In this document: one piece after another, positions 40,966-50,404 of the stretch | Layout of the letters: every line of letters begins with the position of its first letter | How positions within the stretch are numbered: the stretch's first letter is position 1 | NCBI RefSeq assembly: GCF_024808875.1 | Contig: NZ_JANUCT010000003.1 | Location: 124,001-188,000, forward strand | Reading direction: 5' to 3' | Source: Methylohalomonas lacus | GTDB taxonomy: Bacteria > Pseudomonadota > Gammaproteobacteria > Methylohalomonadales > Methylohalomonadaceae | DNA: 64,000 nucleotides | Made by a program: the position numbers and the translations under genes | The notes under the pieces: model-generated | The model's database searches: none | What the model was told of the DNA's origin: nothing | Seen by the model: only the letters and a program-made list of their open reading frames with translations

Positions 40966-42393
40966 ATGAAAGCGCCAATTGCCCGTTATCTCCTTGTCTT
41001 TTTGATGCTGAGCCTGTTCGGCATCAGTGTCGCCCAGGCTCGGTCGTTGCCGGACTTTACCGATCTGGTCGAGGAAAATTCGGCGGCGGTCGTCAATATC
41101 AGCACCACGCTGAAGGGCCCGGAAAATAAAATGCCGCCGGGTATGCGCAATCTTCCTCAGATTCCGGAAGACAGCCCGTTTTATGATTTCTTCCGTAAGT
41201 TCCTCGAGGAACAGCCGGATGGTGGTGGGCAGCCCTATGAGGATAACTCGCTGGGTTCCGGCTTCATTATTTCCAAGGACGGCTATGTCATTACCAACAA
41301 TCATGTCGTCAAGGATGCCAGGGAAGTGGTCGTACGACTGGTCGATCGGCGTGAATTCGTCGCCGAAGTGATTGGCACCGACCCGCGTAGTGACCTCGCG
41401 GTACTGAAAATAGACGGTGAAAATCTGCCGACGCTGAAACTGGGTGATTCATCCAAGCTTAAGGTGGGTGAATGGGTGCTGGCCATAGGCTCGCCGTTCG
41501 GTTTCGATCACTCGGTGACGGCGGGTATCGTCAGCGCCAAGGGCCGCAGTCTGCCGAAGGAAAACTATGTGCCGTTCATCCAGACGGATGTCGCCATCAA
41601 CCCGGGGAACTCGGGCGGCCCGCTGTTCAACCTGGATGGTGAAGTCGTCGGCGTGAATTCACAGATATATAGCCGTACCGGCGGCTTCATGGGGCTGTCG
41701 TTTGCCGTCCCGATCAACGTGGTTGAAAGCGTTTACCAGCAGTTGCGGGATAAAGGACGCGTTTCACGCGGCTGGCTGGGTGTATTGATCCAGGATGTTA
41801 CGCGCGAGCTGGCGGAATCCTTCGACATGAAGCGGCCTCATGGCGCCCTGGTGGCACGCGTGCTGCCGGACAGCCCGGCGGCCAAGGCGGGTGTCGAGGT
41901 CGGTGACATCATCGTCAATTATGATGGTGAAGACATCGCAGATTCTTCGGATCTGCCGCCCATGGTCGGCAGCACCCATGTCGGCAGCGAGGTCGAGGTT
42001 GAGATTATCCGTGAGGGCAATGAAAAGCGCCTGAACCTGACCATCGAGGAGCTGCCCGACGATGACCAGACACTGGCCAACCGCGGCAAACCGGACAAGC
42101 CGGATGCCGCCAATCAGCTGGATATCAGCGTCCGCGACCTGACCGAGAGCCAGCGCGAAGAGCTGGAGCTGCCGGAAAACGGCGTACTGGTCGAGGAAGT
42201 GGGCCCCGGACCGGGGCGGGCTGCCGGTATTCGCTCGGGCGATATCCTGTTGATGCTGAACAATACCAAGGTCAAAAATGCCGAGCATTTTGCCGAGCTG
42301 GTTGGCGATCTGCCGACCGGCAAGTCCGTGCCGGTGCTGGTGCAGCGCCGTGGCGGGCCAATGTTCCTGGCCATCAAGATCGACCCGGAATAA
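40966..42393 (+). CDS. mucD: Periplasmic serine protease DegP/MucD
   Basis: The 475-residue S1C protease has a signal peptide (cleaved after AQA). Its trypsin-like domain has His in VITNNHVV, Asp in RSDLAVLKI and Ser in GNSGGPLFN, and two PDZ domains follow. It degrades misfolded envelope proteins and dampens the sigma-E response. It follows rseB by 81 bp, and a strong hairpin ends the operon 20 bp downstream. Confidence 0.95.
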   Translation: MKAPIARYLLVFLMLSLFGISVAQARSLPDFTDLVEENSAAVVNISTTLKGPENKMPPGMRNLPQIPEDSPFYDFFRKFLEEQPDGGGQPYEDNSLGSGFIISKDGYVITNNHVVKDAREVVVRLVDRREFVAEVIGTDPRSDLAVLKIDGENLPTLKLGDSSKLKVGEWVLAIGSPFGFDHSVTAGIVSAKGRSLPKENYVPFIQTDVAINPGNSGGPLFNLDGEVVGVNSQIYSRTGGFMGLSFAVPINVVESVYQQLRDKGRVSRGWLGVLIQDVTRELAESFDMKRPHGALVARVLPDSPAAKAGVEVGDIIVNYDGEDIADSSDLPPMVGSTHVGSEVEVEIIREGNEKRLNLTIEELPDDDQTLANRGKPDKPDAANQLDISVRDLTESQREELELPENGVLVEEVGPGPGRAAGIRSGDILLMLNNTKVKNAEHFAELVGDLPTGKSVPVLVQRRGGPMFLAIKIDPE

Positions 42394-42412
42394 GTCTGCA
42401 TAGCTCAATAAC

Positions 42413-42444
42413 GGCAACCGGGCCGCGCAGACGGCCCGGTTGCC
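42413..42444 (+). terminator. Terminator-like hairpin after mucD
   Basis: GGCAACCGGGCC and GGCCCGGTTGCC form a perfect 12-bp stem with an 8-base loop. Only a short AGTTTA follows, so termination may be partial. It separates the rpoE operon from lepA. Confidence 0.75.
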
Positions 42445-42595
42445 AGTTTATAGGTTGGCCCAGATAGGCTAGAATTCGCGCGCCTGCTTGCTGATGACCA
42501 GCGGGCTGACGGCGAACAACAATTCACTGGCCAACCCGATCCCCCCGCCAGCAAGGCCAGGATGCCGGTTTTGGTCTTGCAACCAGCAGATGCCG

Positions 42596-44392
42596 ATGGA
42601 CCATATCCGTAACTTTTCGATTATTGCCCACATCGACCATGGCAAGTCGACGCTTGCCGATCGATTTCTACAGCTCTGCGAGGCGTTGACGGATCGTGAA
42701 ATGTCGGCCCAGGTCCTGGATAGCATGGATCTGGAGCGGGAACGTGGCATCACCATCAAGGCGCAGAGCGTCAGCATCAAGTACAAGGCGGACGACGGCC
42801 AGGAATACCAGTTCAATATTATTGATACGCCCGGCCACGTGGATTTCAATTACGAGGTATCACGCTCCCTGTACGCCTGCGAGGGTGCTTTGCTGGTCGT
42901 CGATGCCGCCCAGGGTGTTGAGGCGCAGACCGTGGCCAACTGCCTGACCGCCATCGAGCAGAACCTTGAGGTCCTGCCGGTCATCAACAAGATCGATCTT
43001 CCGGCCGCCGACCCAGAACGGGTGAAGCAGGAAATCGAGGAAATCGTCGGCATCGATGCCAGCGAAGCCCTGTGCGTGAGCGCCAAGACGGGGCAGGGCG
43101 TACATGAAATCCTGGAACAGATCGTCAAGTACATACCGGCGCCCAAGGGTGATCCGGCCGGACCGTTGAAAGCCCTGATCATAGATTCCTGGTTTGATAA
43201 TTATCTGGGTGTGGTCTCCCTGGTCAAGATCGTGGATGGTGAACTGTTTGCCGGGCGCAAGATGCGGGTCATGTCCACAGCCCATGATTACATGGTTTCC
43301 GAGGTTGGACTTTTTACGCCGAAGCGCCTGAAAGTCGATGTCCTGCGCACCGGCCAGGTGGGCTACGTGGTCGCGGGCATCAAGGAAATCGATGGCGCCC
43401 CGGTCGGTGACACGCTGACCCAGTCCGACCGACCGGCGACGGAGAGGGTGCCGGGCTTCAAGCAGATCAAGCCACGCGTCTTTGCCGGTCTGTTTCCGGT
43501 TGATGCATCGGACTACGAGGATCTGCGCGAAGCCCTGGCAAAACTGCGTCTGAATGATTCGGCGCTGCATTATGAGCCGGAAACCTCACAGGCACTGGGT
43601 TTTGGCTTTCGCTGCGGCTTTCTTGGCATGCTGCATATGGAAATCGTCCAGGAACGGCTGGAGCGCGAGTATGGCCTTAATCTCATTACCACGGCGCCGA
43701 CCGTTATATACGAAGTCCTGACCAGCAAGGGTGAAACCCTGCAGGTTGACAACCCCTCACGATTGCCGCCGCTGGACCAGATCGAGATCATCTATGAGCC
43801 GATTATCCATGCCGATATTCTCGTGCCGCAGGAGCATCTCGGTAACGTGATAACGCTGTGCATGGAAAAGCGTGGTGTCCAGAAAAGCATGCAATACCTG
43901 GGGAACCAGGTTGCCATCAGCTTCGAGTTGCCGATGTCGGAAGTCGTCGTCGATTTTTTCGACCGGCTGAAATCGGCGACGCGTGGCTATGCCTCGTTCG
44001 ACTATAATTTTGTACGCAATCAGGCATCGAACCTGGTCAAGCTGGACGTGCTGATCAACGGCGATCGCGTTGATGCCCTGTCGATCATTGTGCACAAGGA
44101 CAAGGCGCAGATTCACGGTCGAGCACTGGCGGAAAAAATGAAAGAGGTCATCCCGCGGCAAATGTATGATGTCGCAATCCAGGCAACGATTGGTTCTCAC
44201 GTGATTGCACGGGAAACGGTCAAGGCCTTGCGCAAGAACGTAACTGCCAAGTGTTACGGCGGGGATATTACGCGAAAGCGTAAATTGCTGGAAAAACAGA
44301 AAGAAGGGAAGCGGCGCATGAAGCAATTCGGCACGGTGGAGATACCACAGGCCGCCTTCATGGCCATACTGGACGTGGGGAAAGGAAAATGA
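42596..44392 (+). CDS. lepA: Elongation factor 4
   Basis: The 598-residue translational GTPase has [13 protein letters not shown] (G1), a switch region ERERGITIK and DTPGHVDF (G3), VINKIDLP (G4) and the EF4-specific C-terminal domain. It acts on stalled or back-translocating ribosomes. The start ATG at 42596 ([10 protein letters not shown]) is set by the family; ATG 42590 is 6 bp earlier and longer frames are not conserved. The stop overlaps the lepB start (ATGA). Confidence 0.97.
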   Translation: MDHIRNFSIIAHIDHGKSTLADRFLQLCEALTDREMSAQVLDSMDLERERGITIKAQSVSIKYKADDGQEYQFNIIDTPGHVDFNYEVSRSLYACEGALLVVDAAQGVEAQTVANCLTAIEQNLEVLPVINKIDLPAADPERVKQEIEEIVGIDASEALCVSAKTGQGVHEILEQIVKYIPAPKGDPAGPLKALIIDSWFDNYLGVVSLVKIVDGELFAGRKMRVMSTAHDYMVSEVGLFTPKRLKVDVLRTGQVGYVVAGIKEIDGAPVGDTLTQSDRPATERVPGFKQIKPRVFAGLFPVDASDYEDLREALAKLRLNDSALHYEPETSQALGFGFRCGFLGMLHMEIVQERLEREYGLNLITTAPTVIYEVLTSKGETLQVDNPSRLPPLDQIEIIYEPIIHADILVPQEHLGNVITLCMEKRGVQKSMQYLGNQVAISFELPMSEVVVDFFDRLKSATRGYASFDYNFVRNQASNLVKLDVLINGDRVDALSIIVHKDKAQIHGRALAEKMKEVIPRQMYDVAIQATIGSHVIARETVKALRKNVTAKCYGGDITRKRKLLEKQKEGKRRMKQFGTVEIPQAAFMAILDVGKGK

Positions 44393-45183
44393 GTTTCGAT
44401 TTCTCAGCACTGCTGGTTTTGCTTACCGTTGTCAGTGGAGTGATCTGGGCATTTGATTCTGCAGTGCTGGCGCCCGGCCGCAAACGGGCGATTGAAGAAG
44501 CTCAAAGAACCGGCGAAGAAGATGCCGAAAACGTGCCGGTGCTGGTGGAGTATGCGCGCTCGTTCTTTCCGGTTTTCCTGATCGTTCTTCTGCTGCGCTC
44601 ATTTATTGTCGAGCCATTCCGCATACCTTCGGCATCTATGATGCCGACACTCCTGATAGGCGATTTTATTCTGGTCAATAAGTTTGATTATGGTATTCGC
44701 CTGCCGGTCGTCAACAGCAAGGTCCTGGATCTGGGCGCACCTGAACGCGGTGACATAGCGGTGTTTCGCTACCCCAAGAACCCGGAAACACCCTACATAA
44801 AGCGAATAGTTGGCTTGCCCGGTGATAGAATTGCCTATCGTGATAAGCAGCTCTATATCAATGGCGAGTTGATGCCCCAGGAAACGGTGGGGCGTTATGA
44901 GACCAACGGCTCCGGTAACGACATGAACGGCGCCATACTGCGCCAGGAAGACCTTCTGGGCATGGAACACCATATTTTAATAGATTCAGACCGTTCCGGC
45001 TTCAAGGTTGATACGGTGGTCCCGGAAGGGCATTATTTTGCCATGGGTGATAATCGCGATCATAGTAGCGATAGCCGCTTCTGGGGATTTGTGCCGGAAC
45101 ATAATCTGGTCGGCAAGGCATTTTTCATCTGGATGCACTGGGATGGCGGTATAGAATGGAGTCGGTTGGGGACCATAGAATAA
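44389..45183 (+). CDS. lepB: Signal peptidase I
   Basis: The 264-residue membrane protease has two N-terminal membrane helices with a cytoplasmic loop between. The catalytic Ser lies in [14 protein letters not shown] and the catalytic Lys in [10 protein letters not shown], and [14 protein letters not shown] lies near the C-terminus. It removes signal peptides from exported proteins. It is coupled to lepA by a 4-bp overlap. Confidence 0.97.
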   Translation: MSFDFSALLVLLTVVSGVIWAFDSAVLAPGRKRAIEEAQRTGEEDAENVPVLVEYARSFFPVFLIVLLLRSFIVEPFRIPSASMMPTLLIGDFILVNKFDYGIRLPVVNSKVLDLGAPERGDIAVFRYPKNPETPYIKRIVGLPGDRIAYRDKQLYINGELMPQETVGRYETNGSGNDMNGAILRQEDLLGMEHHILIDSDRSGFKVDTVVPEGHYFAMGDNRDHSSDSRFWGFVPEHNLVGKAFFIWMHWDGGIEWSRLGTIE

Positions 45184-45228
45184 GTATGGTTGCATACGAA
45201 CCTTAAAGGGGAGCTTGAGGAGACGGTT

Positions 45229-45618
45229 ATGACATATTCCAGAAACCAGTACGGTCTGACGTTGATTGGCTTCATCATGGTGATAGTGCTGATCGGGTTC
45301 TTTGCCCTGGTGGCAATGAAATTATTCCCGCTGTATAGCGATAGTTTTGCCATCACTCAGTCGCTGAACTCGGTAGCCAGCCAGGCCGAGGCTGAAAAAA
45401 TGTCTGAACGGGATGTGCGCAAGTATTTTCTTCGCAGTGCGAATATCAATGGCCTGTACCAATTTACTGAAAAGAACATAAACGACTATCTGACCGCCAA
45501 CAAGGTGGGGCAGGAACCGCGTGAGATGTATATGTACTATGAGAATCGGACAACGTTGTTTGGCGATCTCGATGTTGTCCTGGTTTACGATGAAACGGTT
45601 CAGTTGGGCGGCAATTGA
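45229..45618 (+). CDS. DUF4845 membrane protein
   Basis: The 129-residue protein has one N-terminal membrane helix (LTLIGFIMVIVLIGFFALVAM), prepilin-like in look but without a clear processing site, and a small periplasmic domain. DUF4845 genes lie between lepB and rnc in many gammaproteobacteria; function unknown. The ATG at 45229 follows a GAGGAGA Shine-Dalgarno. The stop overlaps the TTG start of rnc. Confidence 0.9.
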   Translation: MTYSRNQYGLTLIGFIMVIVLIGFFALVAMKLFPLYSDSFAITQSLNSVASQAEAEKMSERDVRKYFLRSANINGLYQFTEKNINDYLTANKVGQEPREMYMYYENRTTLFGDLDVVLVYDETVQLGGN

Positions 45619-46307
45619 ATAATAGTTGGCAGATACCAACAAGTTGTCTTGGGCATGATTTTAATGATGCTGAGCTACTTAAAACAGCGCTTACACATCG
45701 GAGTGTAGGTGCGGCTAATAATGAAAGGCTGGAGTATCTTGGTGATGCCATTCTCGGGTTTGTGATTGCTGAGGCGCTTTATCAACAGTTCCCGCAAGCC
45801 AGTGAGGGCAGTCTTACGCGTCTGCGGGCGGCACTGGTCAAGCGGGAGACCCTGGCGCGCCTGGGTCGCCAGCAGGAACTGGGTGACTTGATCCAGCTTG
45901 GCAGTGGTGAACTGAAGAGCGGTGGCTGGCGCCGGGATTCGATTCTGGCCAATGCAATGGAGGCGATTATCGGCGCCATCTATATGGATGCCGGCATTGA
46001 GATCTGTCGACAACGCATACTTGACCTGTACAGCCAGCTCTTGAGCGAAGTGTCCCCGGAAAAGGCGGGCAAGGATCCTAAAACCATGCTGCAGGAATAT
46101 CTTCAGGCGAGGCACCTGCCCTTGCCAATCTATCGCATTGAATCAGAGAGCGGCGAAGCACATTCACGTGAATTCACTGTCGAGTGCGCCGTTGATGGGC
46201 TCGATGTAATAAGAGCTAGCGGGCGCAGCAAGCAGATGGCCGAGCAGGCTGCCGCAGAACAGGCCTTGCAGTACCTGCAGGTAGAAAAAGGCAGTGAAAA
46301 TACATGA
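45615..46307 (+). CDS. rnc: Ribonuclease III
   Basis: The 230-residue enzyme cuts double-stranded RNA, including rRNA precursors. It has the signature NERLEYLGDAILGFVIAEALY, a second acidic site in ANAMEAIIGAIYMDAG and a C-terminal dsRNA-binding domain (PKTMLQEYLQARHLPLPIY ... AEQAAAEQAL). The start is TTG, overlapping the DUF4845 stop as TTGA; no ATG fits the family N-terminus. Its end overlaps the era start. Confidence 0.96.
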   Translation: MNNSWQIPTSCLGHDFNDAELLKTALTHRSVGAANNERLEYLGDAILGFVIAEALYQQFPQASEGSLTRLRAALVKRETLARLGRQQELGDLIQLGSGELKSGGWRRDSILANAMEAIIGAIYMDAGIEICRQRILDLYSQLLSEVSPEKAGKDPKTMLQEYLQARHLPLPIYRIESESGEAHSREFTVECAVDGLDVIRASGRSKQMAEQAAAEQALQYLQVEKGSENT

Positions 46308-47203
46308 TGTCCAGTGACAGCTCATTTCGCTGTGGCTATATTGGAATTTGCGGCCGGCCCAATGTCGGCAAATCCACTTTGCTGAACCACCTGATCGGTC
46401 AGAAACTCAGCATTACCTCGCGACGGCCGCATACGACCCGTTGGCATGTTCTGGGTATTCATACGACAAGCAATACCCAGCTTATCTTCATGGATATGCC
46501 GGGCCTTAAGCAGCAACGCAGTAATGCGCTCAATCGATTCATGCATCGTGAAGTGGCCGATGGATTGCTGACCATCGATGTAGCCGTTTTTGTTATCGAG
46601 GCCCTGCGCTGGACAGATGAAGACGAGTATGTCCTGGACCACATCAAGCAGGCTGATCGTCCGGTTATTCTGGTCGTCAACAAGACTGATCGTGTGTCTG
46701 ACAAGAAAGCCTTGCTGCCCTTCATTGACTCGGTCAGTGCTAAACATGATTTCGCAGCGATTTTCCCTCTGTCTGCGCGCCATGACGACATGCAGTCATT
46801 GCAAGAGAAGCTGACCGATCTAATGCCCGAACAGCCTGCAATGTTCCCTGAAGACCAGATTTCGGATCGCAACGAGCGATTTTTTGTCGCTGAAATGCTG
46901 CGTGAACAACTGGTGCGCAATCTCGGCGATGAATTGCCGTATCGGCTTACGGTTGTCGTTGAAGATATGAAGGTTGAAAATAATCTTGCTCACATTCATG
47001 CCCTTATCTGGGTGGAAAGCGAGGGCCAGAAAGCCATTGTAATAGGCGAAAGCGGCGAACGGCTGAAAAAGATTGCCACCCAGGCACGGCTTTCCATGGA
47101 GAAGTTCCTCGATATGCGGGTCAATCTGAAAACCTGGGTCAAGGTGCGGGACAGCTGGACCGATGATGTTAAAAGCATGAGAGAGTTTGGCTACGACGGT
47201 TGA
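46304..47203 (+). CDS. era: GTPase Era
   Basis: The 299-residue protein has an N-terminal GTPase domain: GRPNVGKSTLLNHLIGQ (G1), DMPG in place of the usual DTPG (G3) and VNKTDRV (G4). A C-terminal KH domain carries IVIGESGERLKKIATQARLSMEKFL. Era helps 16S rRNA maturation and 30S assembly. The G3 change Thr to Met (FMDMPGLKQ) is a small oddity. The start overlaps the rnc stop by 4 bp. Confidence 0.96.
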   Translation: MMSSDSSFRCGYIGICGRPNVGKSTLLNHLIGQKLSITSRRPHTTRWHVLGIHTTSNTQLIFMDMPGLKQQRSNALNRFMHREVADGLLTIDVAVFVIEALRWTDEDEYVLDHIKQADRPVILVVNKTDRVSDKKALLPFIDSVSAKHDFAAIFPLSARHDDMQSLQEKLTDLMPEQPAMFPEDQISDRNERFFVAEMLREQLVRNLGDELPYRLTVVVEDMKVENNLAHIHALIWVESEGQKAIVIGESGERLKKIATQARLSMEKFLDMRVNLKTWVKVRDSWTDDVKSMREFGYDG

Positions 47204-47213
47204 ATATCCATAA

Positions 47214-47945
47214 GTGCGTGTCGAACCCCATAGTTGTTTTGTTCTTCATACGCGGGCCTATCGCGAAACCAGTCTGCTGATCGAGATATTTTCCCAGTTG
47301 CACGGACGCGTGGGACTGGTTGGTCGTGGTAGCCGCCGCCGGCAGAGTGGTCAGGCTGCCCTGGTTCAGCCGTTCCGACGCCTGTCTATCGCCTGGTCGG
47401 CCCGCGGTGAGCTGGGTACGCTCGTCAGCGTCGACGCCGAGGCCGCCCCGGTGGCCCTGACCGGTGCCGGTTTGATGGCCGGCTTCTATGTCAATGAGCT
47501 GATCATGCGACTGTTGCACCGTGACGAAGCCCACACGAAGCTGTTTGATGATTACGCCGAGGTCATGCTTCAGCTGGCACAGGTAACGTCTCACGAGCAG
47601 GCACTGCGGCTGTTCGAGATTCGTCTGCTCGAAGCAGTCGGTTATGGTCTGATCCTGGATCACGACATCGTAACGGGTACGGCAGTTCGTCCGGATGAGC
47701 TGTACCAGTATATAAGTGAACAGGGCCCCAGCCTGGCAGCGGAGCACATGCCCAAAGGTGTTTGTATCCATGGCAGCACACTCATTGAGCTGGCTGTGCA
47801 ATCCCTGCAGAGCGAACAGTCATTGCGTGAAGCCAAATTGCTGCTGCGCCAGGAACTCGGCCGGCATCTCGGCGACCGGCCGTTGGCCAGCCGCAGCCTC
47901 TATCAGGCCTACCTGCAGCAAAATCGCAGCCTGCAGAAACCATAG
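47214..47945 (+). CDS. recO: DNA repair protein RecO
   Basis: The 243-residue protein has the N-terminal OB fold (CFVLHTRAYRETSLLIEIFSQLHGRVGLVGRGSRR) and helical C-terminal domain of RecO, which loads RecA on SSB-coated single strands with RecR. The start is GTG (47214), 11 bp after era. The usual zinc-binding cysteines are not evident, as in other gammaproteobacterial RecO. Confidence 0.93.
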   Translation: MRVEPHSCFVLHTRAYRETSLLIEIFSQLHGRVGLVGRGSRRRQSGQAALVQPFRRLSIAWSARGELGTLVSVDAEAAPVALTGAGLMAGFYVNELIMRLLHRDEAHTKLFDDYAEVMLQLAQVTSHEQALRLFEIRLLEAVGYGLILDHDIVTGTAVRPDELYQYISEQGPSLAAEHMPKGVCIHGSTLIELAVQSLQSEQSLREAKLLLRQELGRHLGDRPLASRSLYQAYLQQNRSLQKP

Positions 47946-48010
47946 CTATGGTCGGTTGCCGTGCGCAGCGGTAAAATGCCCGCTTTTCCGCACACGGGCA
48001 AGCTCGTTCC

Positions 48011-48739
48011 ATGATGAAACTCGGTGTCAACATTGACCACGTGGCTACACTGCGCCAGGCCCGCGGTACCACGTACCCGCGCCCGCTGGAGGCGGCCCTG
48101 CTGGCACAACAGGCCGGTGCGGATTCGATCACTGTGCATTTGCGCGAGGATCGCCGTCATATCCAGGACCAGGATGTCGTCGAACTCAGGCAGATCCTGG
48201 CCATTCCCCTGAACCTGGAGATGGCCGTGACCGATGAGATGCTTGGCCTGGCCGAGTCGGAGCAGCCGGATTACTGTTGCCTGGTACCGGAAAAGCGTGA
48301 GGAGCTGACTACCGAGGGCGGGCTGGACGTGGCCGGTCAACTGCCGCGTATCACTGCTGCCTGTGAGCGCCTGGCGGTGGCCGGGATTCGCGTGTCCCTG
48401 TTTATCGATGCCGACCCGGTTCAGATCGAGGCGGCTATTCAGTCCGGGGCGCCGATGATCGAGATCCATACCGGGCACTATGCCGATGCCCGGAATGCAG
48501 CAACAATGGCGGCGGAGCTGGAGCGAATCCGGGTTGCTGTCAGCGACGCGCACCGGGCTGGACTGCAGGTCAACGCCGGTCATGGTTTGAACTATGACAA
48601 CGTGCAACCGGTAGCCGCCCTGGCGGAAGTCGCCGAGCTCAATATTGGTCACAGTATCATCGCCCGGGCGGTATTGACCGGATTGCCCGAGGCTGTAACC
48701 AGCATGCGTGATTTGATGCGTACGGCGACAGCCCGCTAA
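48011..48739 (+). CDS. pdxJ: Pyridoxine 5'-phosphate synthase
   Basis: The 242-residue TIM-barrel enzyme makes pyridoxine 5'-phosphate from 1-deoxyxylulose 5-phosphate and aminoacetone phosphate. It has the markers [50 protein letters not shown] and [11 protein letters not shown]. The adjacent ATG at 48014 may also be used. It follows recO in the order typical of gammaproteobacteria. Confidence 0.96.
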   Translation: MMKLGVNIDHVATLRQARGTTYPRPLEAALLAQQAGADSITVHLREDRRHIQDQDVVELRQILAIPLNLEMAVTDEMLGLAESEQPDYCCLVPEKREELTTEGGLDVAGQLPRITAACERLAVAGIRVSLFIDADPVQIEAAIQSGAPMIEIHTGHYADARNAATMAAELERIRVAVSDAHRAGLQVNAGHGLNYDNVQPVAALAEVAELNIGHSIIARAVLTGLPEAVTSMRDLMRTATAR

Positions 48740-48774
48740 ATTCATCAACGTTTTATTTAGAGCTTCCACATCAC

Positions 48775-50355
48775 ATGAGTACTTTTTCGGAAGAAACCCG
48801 TCGCCGGCGGACCTTCGCGATCATATCGCATCCCGATGCCGGTAAAACCACCTTGACGGAACAACTGTTGCTCAAGGGCGGCGCGATTCAGCTGGCGGGA
48901 ACCGTCAAATCGAGAAAGTCGGCGCGCTACGCGACCTCGGACTGGATGGAGATGGAAAAACAGCGCGGTATCTCGATTACCAGCTCGGTCATGCAGTTCA
49001 AGTATGCCGACAAGATCATCAATCTGCTGGATACGCCGGGCCACGCCGACTTCTCCGAGGACACATACCGGACATTAACCGCCGTGGACTCGGCGCTGAT
49101 GGTCATCGATGTGGCCAAGGGCGTCGAGGACAGGACCCGCAAGCTGATGGAAGTGTGTCGTATGCGTAATACACCGATCATCACTTTCATTAACAAACTG
49201 GACCGTGAAGGACAGACGCCGCTCGAGTTGTTTGATGAAATCGAGCGGGAGCTTAATATCCAGTGTGTACCGATGACCTGGCCGGCAGGTATGGGCGCCA
49301 GTGCGAAAGGTGTTTATCACATACACCGCAAGCAGTTTTTGCCCTGGGCACGTGGCAATGCTGACAAGGGTTCACAACCTGCACCAATAGATGCGGACGA
49401 TGATGCCGGTCTGCGCGAATGGCTGGGCGATGACAAGGATACGCTGTTTGAAGAGATCGAATTCATGCGCGAGGTTTGCCCGGACTTTGACGAAGCAGCC
49501 TTTCGTCGTGGCGAACAAACACCGGTTTTCTTCGGTTCCGCGCTGCGCAATTTCGGTGTTTCCGAGTGCCTGGATTATGTTTCCGACCATGCCCCCGGTC
49601 CCATCGAACATCAAACAAAAGACCGCGTGGTCAGACCCGAAGAGGAGAATTTCAGCGGTTTCGTCTTCAAGATACAGGCCAATATGGATCCCGCCCACCG
49701 TGATCGCATTGCATTTTTGCGGGTTTGCTCCGGCACCTACCGGAAAGGCATGAAAATTCATCATGTCCGCCAGGGGCGCGATATACAGATTGCCAATGCC
49801 ATGACATTGATGGCCGGTGACCGTGAGCAGGTCGAGGATGCCTATCCCGGTGATATTATCGGTTTATACAATCACGGTGCGATTCAGGTCGGCGATACCT
49901 TCACCCAGGGTGAAAAACTCAAGTTCACGGGCATTCCGCACTTTGCGCCGGAGATGTTCCGTCGGGTACGCCTGAAGGATCCGCTCAAGACTAAGTCGTT
50001 GCACAAGGGCGTGAATGAATTATGCGAAGAAGGGGCCACCCAGGTATTCCGGCCACAGCTGTCCAATGACATTATTCTCGGCGCTGTTGGCGTACTGCAG
50101 TTCGACGTCGTTGCCTGGCGTCTGCAGCAGGAATACGGTGTCGATTGCGGCTATGAAAGTGTACCGGTGGCTACCGCCCGCTGGATATATTGCGATGACG
50201 CGAAAAAACTGGATGAATTCAAACGTCGCCAGCCGGAGAACCTTGCAGAAGATGGCAGCGGCGCACTTACCTACCTGGCGCCGAGCATGGTGAACCTGAA
50301 TTTGACGATGGAACGTTGGCCGGACATCGAGTTTCTGGCAACGCGCGAACACTAG
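48775..50355 (+). CDS. prfC: Peptide chain release factor 3
   Basis: The 526-residue translational GTPase recycles RF1/RF2 after peptide release. It shows the G1 motif [16 protein letters not shown], the switch region [31 protein letters not shown] (G3) and FINKLDREG (G4). Length matches E. coli RF3. It is followed by a bidirectional hairpin and the converging rne gene. Confidence 0.97.
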   Translation: MSTFSEETRRRRTFAIISHPDAGKTTLTEQLLLKGGAIQLAGTVKSRKSARYATSDWMEMEKQRGISITSSVMQFKYADKIINLLDTPGHADFSEDTYRTLTAVDSALMVIDVAKGVEDRTRKLMEVCRMRNTPIITFINKLDREGQTPLELFDEIERELNIQCVPMTWPAGMGASAKGVYHIHRKQFLPWARGNADKGSQPAPIDADDDAGLREWLGDDKDTLFEEIEFMREVCPDFDEAAFRRGEQTPVFFGSALRNFGVSECLDYVSDHAPGPIEHQTKDRVVRPEEENFSGFVFKIQANMDPAHRDRIAFLRVCSGTYRKGMKIHHVRQGRDIQIANAMTLMAGDREQVEDAYPGDIIGLYNHGAIQVGDTFTQGEKLKFTGIPHFAPEMFRRVRLKDPLKTKSLHKGVNELCEEGATQVFRPQLSNDIILGAVGVLQFDVVAWRLQQEYGVDCGYESVPVATARWIYCDDAKKLDEFKRRQPENLAEDGSGALTYLAPSMVNLNLTMERWPDIEFLATREH

Positions 50356-50366
50356 GGTGATAAAGG

Positions 50367-50393
50367 CGCGGCACCCTGATTAAGGGTGCCGCG
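50367..50393. terminator. Bidirectional terminator between prfC and rne
   Basis: CGCGGCACCCT and AGGGTGCCGCG form a perfect 11-bp stem with a 5-base loop, centred between the two converging stop codons. Confidence 0.8.
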
Positions 50394-50404
50394 TATTCGC
50401 CGAT